Assembly: GCA_900541045.1 (NCBI GenBank)
Contig: UQID01000018.1
Span: 1-50,037, forward strand
DNA from: an uncultured Collinsella sp.
Lineage (GTDB): Bacteria > Actinomycetota > Coriobacteriia > Coriobacteriales > Coriobacteriaceae
Direction of reading: 5' to 3'
Length of the DNA stretch: 50,037 nt
Below the pieces are notes generated by a model. It searched no databases. It saw only the letters and a list, made by a program, of their open reading frames with translations, and had not been told where the DNA came from. Position 1 is the first letter of the stretch; each line of letters opens with the position of its first letter. Shown here piece after piece: positions 16,053-24,319 of the stretch. A program made the translations under genes and the position numbers.

Positions 16053-16976
16053 CTAGCAGGCGGCCATGATGGGGGCAGCGACCTGCTTCTTACGGGAGAG
16101 GACGCCCGGCATCCAGACGCCGTCGTGCTCGTCGGCAATGCCCAGGCCCTTCTGAGCAGCCTCGGTCTCGCCCTCGAGCAGGACCTGCGAGCCCTCCTCC
16201 ATGATGTCGGTGATGCACAGGACAATGCCGTCGGCACCCTTCTCGGCGGCGTAGGCGCGCATGGCCTCGCGGATCTCGTCAATCATGCCAAGCGCACGGC
16301 TCTTGTCGACGGTCTCGTACTGGCTGATGAGCAGCTTCTTGCCGGCGGGCTCGAACATCTTGATGTCGTTGCCGACCATCTCGGCAGCGGTGAAGGAGCC
16401 GGACGGGCGGGTAAGGAAGACCTCCATGCCAAACTTGACCGGGTCGACGCCCACCTGCTCGCCGAGCTTGGCGGCGACGGCGCGGTCGACATCGGTGGTG
16501 GTGGGGCTCTTGAGCATGAGCGTGTCGGTCATCATGGCCGAAAGCAGCAGCTTGGCCTGGACGTCGGAAAGCTCAACGCCGAGCACGCCGGCGAGCTTGG
16601 TGACGATGGTGCAGCTGGAGCCCCAGGGCAGGCAGATGTAGTGCAGCGGGCCGGCGGTCTCGAAGTCGCCGATGCGGTGATGGTCGACAACACCAAAGAC
16701 CGTGGCGTCCTTAAGGCCGGCGACGGACTGGGCGGACTCGTTGTGGTCGGTGAGGACGACGAGCTGACCGGCCTCGACGGACTCGATCACGCGGGGCTCG
16801 GCAATGCCGGCATCGGCGAGCAGCTTGGCGGACTCGGCCGGAAGCTGGCCCAGAGCGCAAGCCTCGTAGGTGTTGCCGGCATACTCAACCTGGTTAAGCA
16901 GCTGGGACAGGACGACGGCGCTCATGATGGCGTCGTTATCGGGGTTCTGGTGACCAAAGACAAGAACGTTTGCCAT
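16053..16976 (-). CDS. ppaC: Manganese-dependent inorganic pyrophosphatase
   Basis: 307-residue class C (DHH) pyrophosphatase hydrolysing PPi from biosynthesis. Metal-ligand motifs are all visible: GHQNPDND near residue 8, TDHNE near 76 and VDHHRIGDF near 97, plus SRKKQ near the C-terminus for substrate phosphate binding. No CBS regulatory domain. Start ATG at 16974-16976 with GGAGG before it. Single transcription unit with its own terminator. Confidence 0.96.
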   Translation of the reverse strand: MANVLVFGHQNPDNDAIMSAVVLSQLLNQVEYAGNTYEACALGQLPAESAKLLADAGIAEPRVIESVEAGQLVVLTDHNESAQSVAGLKDATVFGVVDHHRIGDFETAGPLHYICLPWGSSCTIVTKLAGVLGVELSDVQAKLLLSAMMTDTLMLKSPTTTDVDRAVAAKLGEQVGVDPVKFGMEVFLTRPSGSFTAAEMVGNDIKMFEPAGKKLLISQYETVDKSRALGMIDEIREAMRAYAAEKGADGIVLCITDIMEEGSQVLLEGETEAAQKGLGIADEHDGVWMPGVLSRKKQVAAPIMAAC

Positions 16977-17092
16977 GGATATCCTCCACTTGATATGTGT
17001 ACTTGGACGTAGCTATGGTAGCACGCCGATGCCGAGCCTTCGCAGACGGAAGGGCCACGGCATATTTTGTGGCAGGTATGGGGGCCAAGGCT

Positions 17093-17141
17093 GTCCCTTT
17101 TGCACCATGTTGGTGCAAAGTAACCTGACCCCCTTGCACCA
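17093..17141. repeat. GTCCC-containing palindromic repeat (variant F)
   Basis: GTCCCTTTTGCACC, then a TTTGCACC/GGTGCAAA inverted repeat (17099-17106 / 17112-17119), and a second GACCCCCTTGCACC copy at 17128-17141. Immediately past the glcK stop on the minus strand. No U-run. Confidence 0.65.
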
Positions 17142-17142
17142 G

Positions 17143-18096
17143 CTATTTACCGGCGGCGCGCAGGGCTACGTAGGCGGCACCGATGATGCCGGCGTCGTTT
17201 CCGAGCGAAGCGACCTTAATGGGCGTCTCGCGCGAGGCGGAAAGCGCGTAGCGCTGGAAGTGCTCGCGAACCTTATCGAGGTAGACATCGGCCGAAGCGG
17301 ACGCGCCGCCACCGATCAGGAACATCTCGGGGTCGACCACGTTGGCGATAAGTGCCAGAGCACGACCGAGATAGTCAGCCATGGTATCAGCAGCTGCCAG
17401 CGCGAGCTTGTCGCCCTCGCGGCAGGCCTGGAACACGTCCTTGGAATCGGAGGGGCCGGTGAGCTCGATGGGCTCGACGCCCGCCTTCTTGCACTCGGCC
17501 AGGTAATTGCTCACCACGCCGGTGGCGCTGGAATACTGCTCCAGGTGGCCATGGCCGCCACAGCCGCAGGTGCGCTCCTCGGCCGGGTTCAGGCACATGT
17601 GGCCAATCTCGCCGCCGGCACCCACAACGCCCGATACCACGTCGCCGTTAACGATAACGCCGCCGCCCACGCCGGTACCGATGGTGACCATCACCACGTT
17701 CTGCACGCCCTTGGCAGAACCGAGCCAGGCCTCGCCCATGGCGGCGGCGTTGGCATCGTTCTCATACTTAACGACCGCATCAGGGCAGTGCTCCTGGATG
17801 GCGATCTTGAGCTCGGGCAGGTTAATGGCAATGTTGGCCTTGACCTTGGCATCGCCCGACGCCGGGATGGGGCACGGAACGGCCAGGCCAATGCCTGCCA
17901 CAAAGGCGCGCGGAATCTGCGCCTTAGCGACCACCTGGTCGATAGCCTCGGTCACCGCGGCAAAGCCCGCAGCGTCAACGATGGGAGGCGTGGGCACGCT
18001 GGCCTTGGCCAGCAGATTTCCGTCCTCGTCGAACAGGCCCTCCTTAACCGAAGTGCCGCCGACGTCGATGCCGATGTAGTACTGCTTGGGTTCCAT
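17143..18096 (-). CDS. glcK: ROK-family glucokinase
   Basis: 317 residues. ROK sugar kinase with the ATP motif IGIDVGGTSVKEG at the N-terminus, ENDANAAAMGE with the catalytic Asp, TGVGGG phosphate loop, and the ROK zinc motif (GHMCLNPAEE followed by CGCGGHGHLE). Phosphorylates glucose to glucose-6-phosphate; substrate assignment rests on family likeness. The start ATG at 18094-18096 has AAAGGTGG before it; the upstream open frame is discounted. Fits with the neighbouring PTS/phospho-glycosidase operon, which would release free glucose inside the cell. Confidence 0.9.
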   Translation of the reverse strand: MEPKQYYIGIDVGGTSVKEGLFDEDGNLLAKASVPTPPIVDAAGFAAVTEAIDQVVAKAQIPRAFVAGIGLAVPCPIPASGDAKVKANIAINLPELKIAIQEHCPDAVVKYENDANAAAMGEAWLGSAKGVQNVVMVTIGTGVGGGVIVNGDVVSGVVGAGGEIGHMCLNPAEERTCGCGGHGHLEQYSSATGVVSNYLAECKKAGVEPIELTGPSDSKDVFQACREGDKLALAAADTMADYLGRALALIANVVDPEMFLIGGGASASADVYLDKVREHFQRYALSASRETPIKVASLGNDAGIIGAAYVALRAAGK

Positions 18097-18150
18097 GGGG
18101 GCCCACCTTTCTCGTTTAAACATTGCCTGTATGGTACCGCTCCCAAAGCA

Positions 18151-18191
18151 AAAACCTACCAAAAAGGGACAGGTTTGTTTTGGCAGGTTTT
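18151..18191. repeat. GGGACAGGTTTG palindromic repeat (variant A)
   Basis: Fourteen-base arms AAAACCTACCAAAA (18151-18164) and TTTTGGCAGGTTTT (18178-18191), one mismatch, around GGGACAGGTTTG. The same sequence recurs at 22048-22069 and, inverted, at 22106-22130. Confidence 0.8.
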
Positions 18192-18250
18192 ATCTGGGGA
18201 AACGCGAATGGTCGCTTAATAGGTCGCGCAAGACCTTCCCCAAATATAAA

Positions 18251-18279
18251 GGCGCCGGGAGGCGGAGACTCCCGGCGCC
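18251..18279 (-). terminator. Intrinsic terminator of the PTS operon
   Basis: Perfect 11-bp stem GGCGCCGGGAG / CTCCCGGCGCC, followed on the minus strand by TTTATATTT. It lies about 58 bp past the IIA stop. Confidence 0.85.
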
Positions 18280-18337
18280 CGTCAAAGGGACTGTGTTGTC
18301 TGTTGGACCGCACGGCCCATCGCGGCGATAACGCCGA

Positions 18338-18670
18338 CTAGGCCTGAAGTACCTGCAGCTGCTTGTGAATCTCGATGAGCTCCGTCGCCATGACGCGCAT
18401 GGTCTCGGTACCGGCCATCTGGTCCTCGGCATGCAGCAGAATCAACGGGGCCTCGCCGTTACGCTCGCCGTTGGCCTCCTTCTTCAGAAGCCCCATGTGA
18501 ACATCGTGACCACCGTTATAGGCCTCGTCGCCCTGCTTGATAAGCTCCTCGGCGGCGTCAAAATCGCCCTCCTTGGCCTTTTGCACGGCATTGATGTACA
18601 TGCTCTTGGCGGTACCGACGTAGCTGATGATCTCGAAGCAGGTCATCTGCAGTTCGTTCATATCCTCCAT
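18338..18670 (-). CDS. PTS lactose/cellobiose family IIA component
   Basis: About 110 residues, all-helical IIA of the Lac (LacF/CelC) family. It receives phosphate from HPr on the histidine in LLHAEDQMAGTE and passes it to IIB. The ATG at 18668-18670 is chosen; a GTG at 18679 directly after the IIB stop and an ATG at 18661 are alternatives. Last gene of the GH1-IIC-IIB-IIA operon, followed by a strong terminator. Confidence 0.9.
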   Translation of the reverse strand: MEDMNELQMTCFEIISYVGTAKSMYINAVQKAKEGDFDAAEELIKQGDEAYNGGHDVHMGLLKKEANGERNGEAPLILLHAEDQMAGTETMRVMATELIEIHKQLQVLQA

Positions 18671-18679
18671 GCGGAGCAC

Positions 18680-18982
18680 CTAGCCCATCACGCTGACGCA
18701 GTGGTCGATGATGCCGGCAGCGTTCATGCGGCCGTAGTCGACCATGTTGATGACCTCGACCGGAAAACGACCGGCGGCCTCCTTCTCAAAATCGCCCTTG
18801 GTGTAGCCGATCTGCGGACCAAGCAGCAACATGTCGCACTCGTCCAGGTGATCGTGGGCCTCGTTCATGGGACGAGCCTCGACCTCAATATCCAGACCAC
18901 GGTTTGCAACCTCGGCCTGCATCTTCTGGACCAGCAGGCTCGTGGACATGCCGGCATTGCAGCAGAGCATGATCTTCTTCAT
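18680..18982 (-). CDS. PTS lactose/cellobiose family IIB component
   Basis: 100-residue IIB of the cellobiose (CelA) type. The phosphorylated cysteine lies in the loop LCCNAGMSTS near residue 7-8. It transfers phosphate from IIA to the sugar moving through IIC. Strong AAGGAGG before the ATG at 18980-18982. It follows IIC by 160 bp, a gap holding a GC-rich hairpin. Confidence 0.93.
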   Translation of the reverse strand: MKKIMLCCNAGMSTSLLVQKMQAEVANRGLDIEVEARPMNEAHDHLDECDMLLLGPQIGYTKGDFEKEAAGRFPVEVINMVDYGRMNAAGIIDHCVSVMG

Positions 18983-19083
18983 GGTTTCCTCCTTATAACT
19001 GCGCGGCGCGCAGACGACAACTGGTTGTATTCCTTGCGGCTATTGTGCCCGCTCCCCTGTATCTTTACGCAAGGGAGAGAGCC

Positions 19084-19114
19084 GCGGGCACCGGCACCGC
19101 GTACCGGCGCCCGC
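19084..19114 (-). other. Hairpin between IIC and IIB genes
   Basis: GCGGGC-A-CCGG / CCGG-C-GCCCGC stem with a 9-nt loop and no U-run. It lies 30 bp after the IIC stop. It could stabilise or process the operon mRNA to set IIC versus IIB/IIA levels (inference). Confidence 0.5.
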
Positions 19115-19143
19115 AAAGGTGAAAGGGACGAACGTTAGGCGTT

Positions 19144-20487
19144 CTACTCGGCGAGAGCCTCCTGCTTGGCGATTGCCTTCTCCGAAATCTTCATAAAGGG
19201 CAGGTAGACGGCCATGCCAATGACAATCTCGAGAGCCTGCCACACGCCGGCGCGCCAGTCAAAGCCCGTAGCGAGCAGGGCATTGATGACGGGAGGCATG
19301 GTCCAGGGCACCTGGGCGATGCAGGGGCTGATGATGCCTGCGCAGGTAAGGCCATAGGTGATGCCGATGAACAGATCGGGAAGAAGGACGAACGGGATCA
19401 TGAGCGGCAGGTTGTACACGATGGGGTAACCGTAGATAACCGGCTCGTTGATGTTGAACAGACCAGGCAGGATAGCCATCTTGGAAACGGTCTCGGAAGC
19501 CTTGTTCTTGGAGAACAGGAGCGTGTCGAGCAGAAGCATGAGGGTGCAGCCCGAGCCGCCGATGAGGGCGAAGCTGTTAACGATCTGCATGTTCATGTAG
19601 TGATCGGGCTGGATGGTGCCACCGGCGGCAAAGGTAGCCATGTTGTCGACGATGAGCATGGTCAGGATCGGCTCGACGGTAGCGCCAGAGATGGTGGACT
19701 GGTGAATACCGACGCAGAACAGCAGGTTAGCAAGGGTGTAGATGAGGATAACAGCCCACGGACCGGCGTTCATGATGCTCTTGAGCGGGTTGGAGATGCA
19801 CGTGGAGATGATGGTGCACAGATCGGTGCCGGCGCACACGGCGAGCAGGGCTGCGGCAAGAGCGAAGATCGCGAGGTTGAGCAGCATCGGGATCATGACG
19901 TTGAAGGAGTTGGAGACCGCGGGAGGCACGCCCTCGCCCAGCTTAACCTTGAGCTTCTCGACGCCAGAAATCTTGATGAAGAGCGAGACGGAAAGCAGGG
20001 CGATGATAATAGCCGAGAACAGACCGTTGGTGCCGGTGTTGGCAGTCGAAAGGGCGCCCGTGACCTCGGCGGAGGTGATCTTGTCGGTGAGCAGCGGGCT
20101 CGTGGCGGCAAGCGAGGCGGTGATCTGCTGCGGCATCATGATGACGAAAGCAGAGATAGCGACGACCACGCAAGCGAGCGGGTTATCGAAACGCTTGTTC
20201 TTAGCGAGGCTGTAGCCAATCAATCCGGCCAAGATAATGGCAGAGACGTTGAGGGTGCCCAGCGTAATTGCCGAACCCCACGTCTGAAGGTTGGCAAGGC
20301 CCGCCGCATCGAGCGGGAACAGAGGGAACACGACGTTGTTAATAAGAACCGCGATACCCGCAAGGATATAGAGCGGCGTGATGGTCGCGAAGGCGTCACG
20401 CAGGGAACGCAGGTGAACCTGGTTTCCCACCTTCGCAGAGACCTCGGCAAACTTGTCGAGGAAGCTCTTTCCGTTGTCACTGGCCAT
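19144..20487 (-). CDS. PTS lactose/cellobiose family IIC permease
   Basis: 447-residue membrane permease of the Lac/CelB family. It has the usual helices and the conserved loop LFNINEPVIYGYPIVYN, in which the glutamate binds sugar. It imports and phosphorylates a beta-linked disaccharide or aryl glucoside with IIA and IIB. Start ATG at 20485-20487 with AGGAG upstream. It lies 120 bp downstream of the GH1 gene in the same direction; the gap (20488-20607) contains a GCGCGC-rich inverted repeat. Confidence 0.94.
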   Translation of the reverse strand: MASDNGKSFLDKFAEVSAKVGNQVHLRSLRDAFATITPLYILAGIAVLINNVVFPLFPLDAAGLANLQTWGSAITLGTLNVSAIILAGLIGYSLAKNKRFDNPLACVVVAISAFVIMMPQQITASLAATSPLLTDKITSAEVTGALSTANTGTNGLFSAIIIALLSVSLFIKISGVEKLKVKLGEGVPPAVSNSFNVMIPMLLNLAIFALAAALLAVCAGTDLCTIISTCISNPLKSIMNAGPWAVILIYTLANLLFCVGIHQSTISGATVEPILTMLIVDNMATFAAGGTIQPDHYMNMQIVNSFALIGGSGCTLMLLLDTLLFSKNKASETVSKMAILPGLFNINEPVIYGYPIVYNLPLMIPFVLLPDLFIGITYGLTCAGIISPCIAQVPWTMPPVINALLATGFDWRAGVWQALEIVIGMAVYLPFMKISEKAIAKQEALAE

Positions 20488-20607
20488 GATTGCTCCTAAC
20501 TTTCAAATCCGGCCTTTTCCTATGCGCACGGTGGTCTGTCGCCCTCTGCCACCAGATGTGCCATGTGTTGCGCGCAGCGGCGCGCGGTCTGGGCGTTCGC
20601 CCGTTCG

Positions 20608-22008
20608 CTAATCAACCACGTGAGTCGTGGCGACCTGCTTGAGCCAAGCTGCCGACTTCTTAAGGCGGCGCTTGTAGCCGTCCATAAGGTCGACCTCGAC
20701 AAAACCGTAACGGTTCTTAAAGGCATTCGCCCAAGACCAGTTATCGATGACGGCCCAATAATGGTATCCACGGCACTTGGCGCCCTCGGCAATTGCCTTG
20801 GCAACCCACTCCAGGTGCTGGCGTACAAAGTCGACGCGGTAGTCATCCTGGATGGTTCCTTCGGCGTCTCGGTTCTTGTATTCGTCCATGATGCCGATGC
20901 CGTTCTCGGAAACGAACCACTCAAGATCGGGGTAGTTCTTAGCGCAGTCCATGCCAAAGTCGTAGAGGCCCTGCGGGTAGATCTCCCAGCCGCGGCTCTC
21001 GTTCATAACGGCGTCGGGCCACACGTACTCGTCGGCAAAGTGCGGCAGACCGTACTGGTCGATCTTGCTCGCCGGCGCCTGAACGCGCGTGGGGTGGTAG
21101 TAGTTGCAACCGAGCCAGTCGACAACACCCTGCTTAAGAATCTCTTGGTCGCCGGCACGGAACGGAAGCTTAACGCCGCCCTCGGCCAGGCTGTCGAGCA
21201 CGTCGGCGGGAAGCTCGCCCTTGGTAATGAGGTCGAGCCACCAGCGGTTGTTGATGCCGCTGGTCATACGCACGGCCTCGAGGTCCGCCTCGCTGGGGTT
21301 CTCCTTGGTGTAGACCGGGGTAAAGCAGTTGATCATGCCGATCTTGGCATCGCTGCGAACGGCGCCCTCGTCATAGGCGCGACGGTAGTTGGCCACGGCC
21401 AGCGCATGTGCCAGCGAGATGTGATACTGCACGGTGCGAGCGCGGCTAAAGTCGTGGAGCTGCGGGAACCACACGCCCTCCTGATAGCGCTGCTCGGGCT
21501 CGACGATGGGCTCGTTAAAGGTGAACCAGTACTTGATCTCCTGGCCAAACTCGTGGAAGGCGACGTCGGCGTAATGTGCGTAAGCCTCGACAACCTCACG
21601 GCTCTCCCAGCCGCCACGGTTAAAAAGGTAGGTGGGCATGTCAAAGTGGTACAAGTTGACAAACGGCTCCAGGCCGGCTTCGCGAGAGGCGCGGAACAAC
21701 TCGTGATACCACGCGGCGCCTTCCTCGTTGAGGTTGCCGTCGGCATCGAGCAGACGGCTCCACTGGATGGAAGTGCGATAGGTATCCAGGCCCAAGTCCT
21801 TCAAAATGCGAAGGTCTTCCTGGTACTTGGCCATAAAGTCATTGCCGGCGTAAGAGCCAACGCAGTTGTAGAACGAGCCCAGATCCTGGATGGACCAGGT
21901 GTCCCACAGGTTCTCGAGCTTGCCGCCCTGGTTCCACTGACCCTCAGTCTGCGGGCCGGACATAGCAGCGCCAAAGAAGAAGTCGTTGGGCAGCTGATAC
22001 TGTGCCAT
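20608..22008 (-). CDS. GH1 6-phospho-beta-glycosidase
   Basis: 466-residue glycoside hydrolase family 1 enzyme. Acid/base Glu in TFNEP, nucleophile Glu in VSENGIG. Family GH1 enzymes acting on PTS-phosphorylated sugars have a Ser...Lys...Tyr phosphate site near the C-terminus; here the stretch NWSWANAFKNRYGF supplies Ser, Lys and Tyr. The Trp after the Ser is a feature of 6-phospho-beta-galactosidases (LacG) rather than most 6-phospho-beta-glucosidases, so lactose-6-phosphate is a possible substrate (inference). The start ATG at 22006-22008 has GAGGA six bases before it; the TTG at 22011 is rejected. First gene of the PTS operon, divergent from the GntR regulator. Confidence 0.9.
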   Translation of the reverse strand: MAQYQLPNDFFFGAAMSGPQTEGQWNQGGKLENLWDTWSIQDLGSFYNCVGSYAGNDFMAKYQEDLRILKDLGLDTYRTSIQWSRLLDADGNLNEEGAAWYHELFRASREAGLEPFVNLYHFDMPTYLFNRGGWESREVVEAYAHYADVAFHEFGQEIKYWFTFNEPIVEPEQRYQEGVWFPQLHDFSRARTVQYHISLAHALAVANYRRAYDEGAVRSDAKIGMINCFTPVYTKENPSEADLEAVRMTSGINNRWWLDLITKGELPADVLDSLAEGGVKLPFRAGDQEILKQGVVDWLGCNYYHPTRVQAPASKIDQYGLPHFADEYVWPDAVMNESRGWEIYPQGLYDFGMDCAKNYPDLEWFVSENGIGIMDEYKNRDAEGTIQDDYRVDFVRQHLEWVAKAIAEGAKCRGYHYWAVIDNWSWANAFKNRYGFVEVDLMDGYKRRLKKSAAWLKQVATTHVVD

Positions 22009-22047
22009 CAAAGTCCTCGCTTTCGTGTTCTAGAGCTTCCGGTTGGA

Positions 22048-22130
22048 GACGGGTTTGCTTTGGCAGGTTATCCGGCGCGGGCGCGCACCGGTCATACCGA
22101 TATCCAACCCGCCAAAACAAAACCGTCCCC
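22048..22130. repeat. Inverted pair of variant A repeats
   Basis: Copy 1 (22048-22069: GACGGGTTTGCTTTGGCAGG) and an inverted copy 2 (22106-22130) face each other across 36 bp, like a BIME. Both match the repeat at 18151-18191. It sits in the 303-bp gap between the GH1 gene and the regulator; the rest of the gap holds a pyrimidine-rich tract (22207-22236). Confidence 0.8.
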
Positions 22131-22189
22131 AAACGGTCGATCCTGTTCTGCGGAAAGATTCCGTTCGTTGCTTAAACTATAGCGCTCTA

Positions 22190-22195
22190 ATTATA
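22190..22195 (-). promoter_or_regulatory. -10 box (TATAAT) for the PTS operon
   Basis: Perfect TATAAT on the minus strand, about 180 bp upstream of the GH1 start, leaving a leader that includes the inverted repeat pair. A TATACT at 22270-22275 may serve the divergent regulator gene. Confidence 0.4.
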
Positions 22196-22311
22196 GAAGT
22201 AAAGTGTCTTTTTCTTTTTTCTTTCTCGAGCTTCTTAGATAAAGGTTATATGGGTGCCTTGTTAAGGGTTATACTTACTTGCGTATTGATATATGTCGGA
22301 AAGGAGGTTCA

Positions 22312-23031
22312 ATGATTCCCAAATACGAGGCGATAGCTGCAGATATTCGTCGAAGCATCGAGGATGGCACTCTTAAACCGGGCGACAAGCTTCCCACCGT
22401 CGTTGAGTTCTGCGAGCTCTATAGCGTTTCCAAAATCACCGTCAAACGAGCTATCGAGCAAATCACCGAGGAAGGTCTTATTACCAGCCGACGCGGATCG
22501 GGTACCTACGTTAAGGACACGGCGGGACTTCCCGGTCAGGCGTTTTTCCAGGGCAAAAACGACCGTGCCCAGGGCTTTTCGTATGATCACCGCGGGGAGA
22601 AGGTGACCTCGGTGGTCTACGATTTCTCGATTGTTAATCCACCAGCGGACATCGCAGCCCAGCTGGGAATTGCCGAGGATGACTTTGCCTATCACATCGT
22701 GCGCGTGCGTCAGGCCGATGAGAAGCCCATCGTTATCGAGTACACCTACATGCCCCTCGAGCTGATTCCAGGCCTTAAAAAGAAGGACCTGTACGGATCG
22801 GTCTACCACTTCATCCGCGAGCAATGTGGGCTGAAGATTTCGAGCTTCCACCGTACCATTCGCGCCGTGGCAGCAACCGAGGAAGAAGCCGAGCGCTTGG
22901 ACACCAAGCCTGGCTCTCCCCTGCTCGAGCTCACCCAGATTGGCTTTTTGGACAGCGGCGCCGCCTTTGAGTATTCGGTCTCGCGCAACGTTGGCGACCG
23001 CTTTGAGTTGCACAACGTAACGTTGGCATAG
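22312..23031 (+). CDS. GntR-family (HutC/UTRA) transcriptional regulator
   Basis: 239 residues. N-terminal winged helix-turn-helix of the GntR family (IRRSIEDGTLKPGDKLPT ... SRRGSGTYV, residues about 10-70), then a UTRA effector-binding domain typical of HutC/TreR-type regulators of sugar operons. Divergent position next to the PTS operon suggests it senses the phosphorylated sugar and represses that operon (inference). The start ATG at 22312 has AAAGGAGG five bases upstream. Near-direct repeats GGTTATAT (22245-22252) and GGTTATAC (22267-22274) just upstream could be operators. Confidence 0.92.
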   Translation: MIPKYEAIAADIRRSIEDGTLKPGDKLPTVVEFCELYSVSKITVKRAIEQITEEGLITSRRGSGTYVKDTAGLPGQAFFQGKNDRAQGFSYDHRGEKVTSVVYDFSIVNPPADIAAQLGIAEDDFAYHIVRVRQADEKPIVIEYTYMPLELIPGLKKKDLYGSVYHFIREQCGLKISSFHRTIRAVAATEEEAERLDTKPGSPLLELTQIGFLDSGAAFEYSVSRNVGDRFELHNVTLA

Positions 23032-23105
23032 GTTTTTGTAGTCATCCGGGCGCTCGCTTTGAGCTGTTTTGTGCAGCGCCCGCGCAACACAATGGGGGTA
23101 TGAAC

Positions 23106-24038
23106 ATGTCCGATTTGATTAAGCTGACGCCGATCTTCCACGAGAAGATCTGGGGCGGTCGCCAGCTCGAAACCGTATTTGGCTACGACATTCCCGATGG
23201 CCCCATCGGTGAGTGCTGGGCCATCTCGGCCCACCCCAACGGCGACTGCCAGATTGCGGAGGGCCCGTATGCCGGCCACACGCTGTCGTGGATGTGGGCC
23301 GAGCATCGCGAGCTCTTTGGCAACTGCGAGGGCAAGGAGTTCCCGCTGCTCATTAAGATTCTGGACGCCAAGGACGACCTTTCGATCCAGATTCATCCCA
23401 ACGACGAGTACGCTGCCGAGCACGAGAACGGTAGCCTGGGCAAAACCGAGTGTTGGTATGTGCTGGACTGCGAGCCCGACGCCACGATCATCGTCGGCCA
23501 GCGTGCCAAGGACCGCGCCGAGGCCGCACAAATGATCGAGGAAGGACGTTGGGACGACATGCTCAACGTGTTGCCGATTCACAAGGGCGACTTTTTCCAG
23601 ATTGATTCCGGTACCGTGCACGCCATCAAGACCGGCACGCTCATTTTGGAGACGCAGCAGTCGAGCGACGTGACGTATCGTCTGTACGACTACGACCGTC
23701 CCGGCACTGACGGCAACCTGCGCCCGCTGCACATTGAGCAGAGCCTCGACTGCATCGACTTTGATGCTCAGGCTCCGACCGACGGCACGGTGACCGCGCC
23801 CGAGGTGGACGGCGTGACCGAGCTCGAGTCCAACCCCTGCTACACCGTCGATCGCGTGCGCGTCAACGGCAGCAAGACCCTCGACCAGCGCTGGCCCTTC
23901 ATGTGCCTGTCGGTCATCGACGGCGAAGGCACCGTCTGCGGCGACCCCGTCCACAAGGGAAGCCACCTGCTGGCCCCGAGCACCGTCAGCTCCATCGACC
24001 TCGAAGGCAAGATGGAACTGATCATCAGCCACCTGTAG
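23106..24038 (+). CDS. manA: Mannose-6-phosphate isomerase (class I)
   Basis: 310 residues, type I phosphomannose isomerase of the short Gram-positive form. It interconverts mannose-6-phosphate and fructose-6-phosphate. Zinc ligands are in the cupin: SIQIHPNDEYA (His, Asn/Asp) and the DSGTVHAI histidine downstream; the N-terminal IWGGRQL block is conserved. The start at 23106 is favoured by GGGGGT six bases upstream; the ATG at 23100 is in frame and possible. It lies 68 bp after the regulator gene in the same direction, so probably the same unit. Confidence 0.92.
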   Translation: MSDLIKLTPIFHEKIWGGRQLETVFGYDIPDGPIGECWAISAHPNGDCQIAEGPYAGHTLSWMWAEHRELFGNCEGKEFPLLIKILDAKDDLSIQIHPNDEYAAEHENGSLGKTECWYVLDCEPDATIIVGQRAKDRAEAAQMIEEGRWDDMLNVLPIHKGDFFQIDSGTVHAIKTGTLILETQQSSDVTYRLYDYDRPGTDGNLRPLHIEQSLDCIDFDAQAPTDGTVTAPEVDGVTELESNPCYTVDRVRVNGSKTLDQRWPFMCLSVIDGEGTVCGDPVHKGSHLLAPSTVSSIDLEGKMELIISHL

Positions 24039-24062
24039 GTCGCACCAACAACCCAAACGCAA

Positions 24063-24100
24063 CAAGGGGCTCTCCCGTCCATGTGCGGGAGAGCCCCTTG
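24063..24100. terminator. Terminator hairpin after manA
   Basis: Perfect 15-bp stem CAAGGGGCTCTCCCG / CGGGAGAGCCCCTTG with an 8-nt loop, 25 bp after the manA stop. The U-run is weak. Confidence 0.75.
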
Positions 24101-24182
24101 CCATATCTATTTATCAGCCCACCCGGCTCTCCAGATCAAAAAGCGAACGAGCAGAGCGACGTTCGCAAGCACCGTTACCCAA

Positions 24183-24312
24183 GGACCTGGGCGGGCGTAT
24201 AGGGCAACATCGATCGCGAGTTCCGCACGCAAAGGAGAGCACTTAATGTGCTCTCCGTCTTGCGCAGGACTGCCCGAGCAGGCGATGTTGCCCTATACGC
24301 CCGCCCAGGTCC
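24183..24312. repeat. 130-bp element with perfect 30-bp inverted repeats and inner palindrome
   Basis: Arms 24183-24212 and 24283-24312 are exact reverse complements over 30 bp, beginning GGACCTGGGCGGGCGTATAG. The 70-bp centre contains a second perfect hairpin, GGAGAGCAC-TTAAT-GTGCTCTCC (24234-24256), flanked by partly complementary sequence, so the whole can fold into one long rod. It starts 8 bp past the pcrA stop on the minus strand. There is no U-run, no coding potential and no clear target-site duplication. It may be a MITE-like element or a structured RNA such as the Collinsella-1 motif; neither can be decided from sequence alone. Confidence 0.9.
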
Positions 24313-24319
24313 GCCAGGA

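Noticed and set aside
24183..24312. Element treated as a simple pcrA terminator.
   Set aside because: No U-run follows on the minus strand, arms are far longer than a terminator needs and the nested hairpin is unnecessary.
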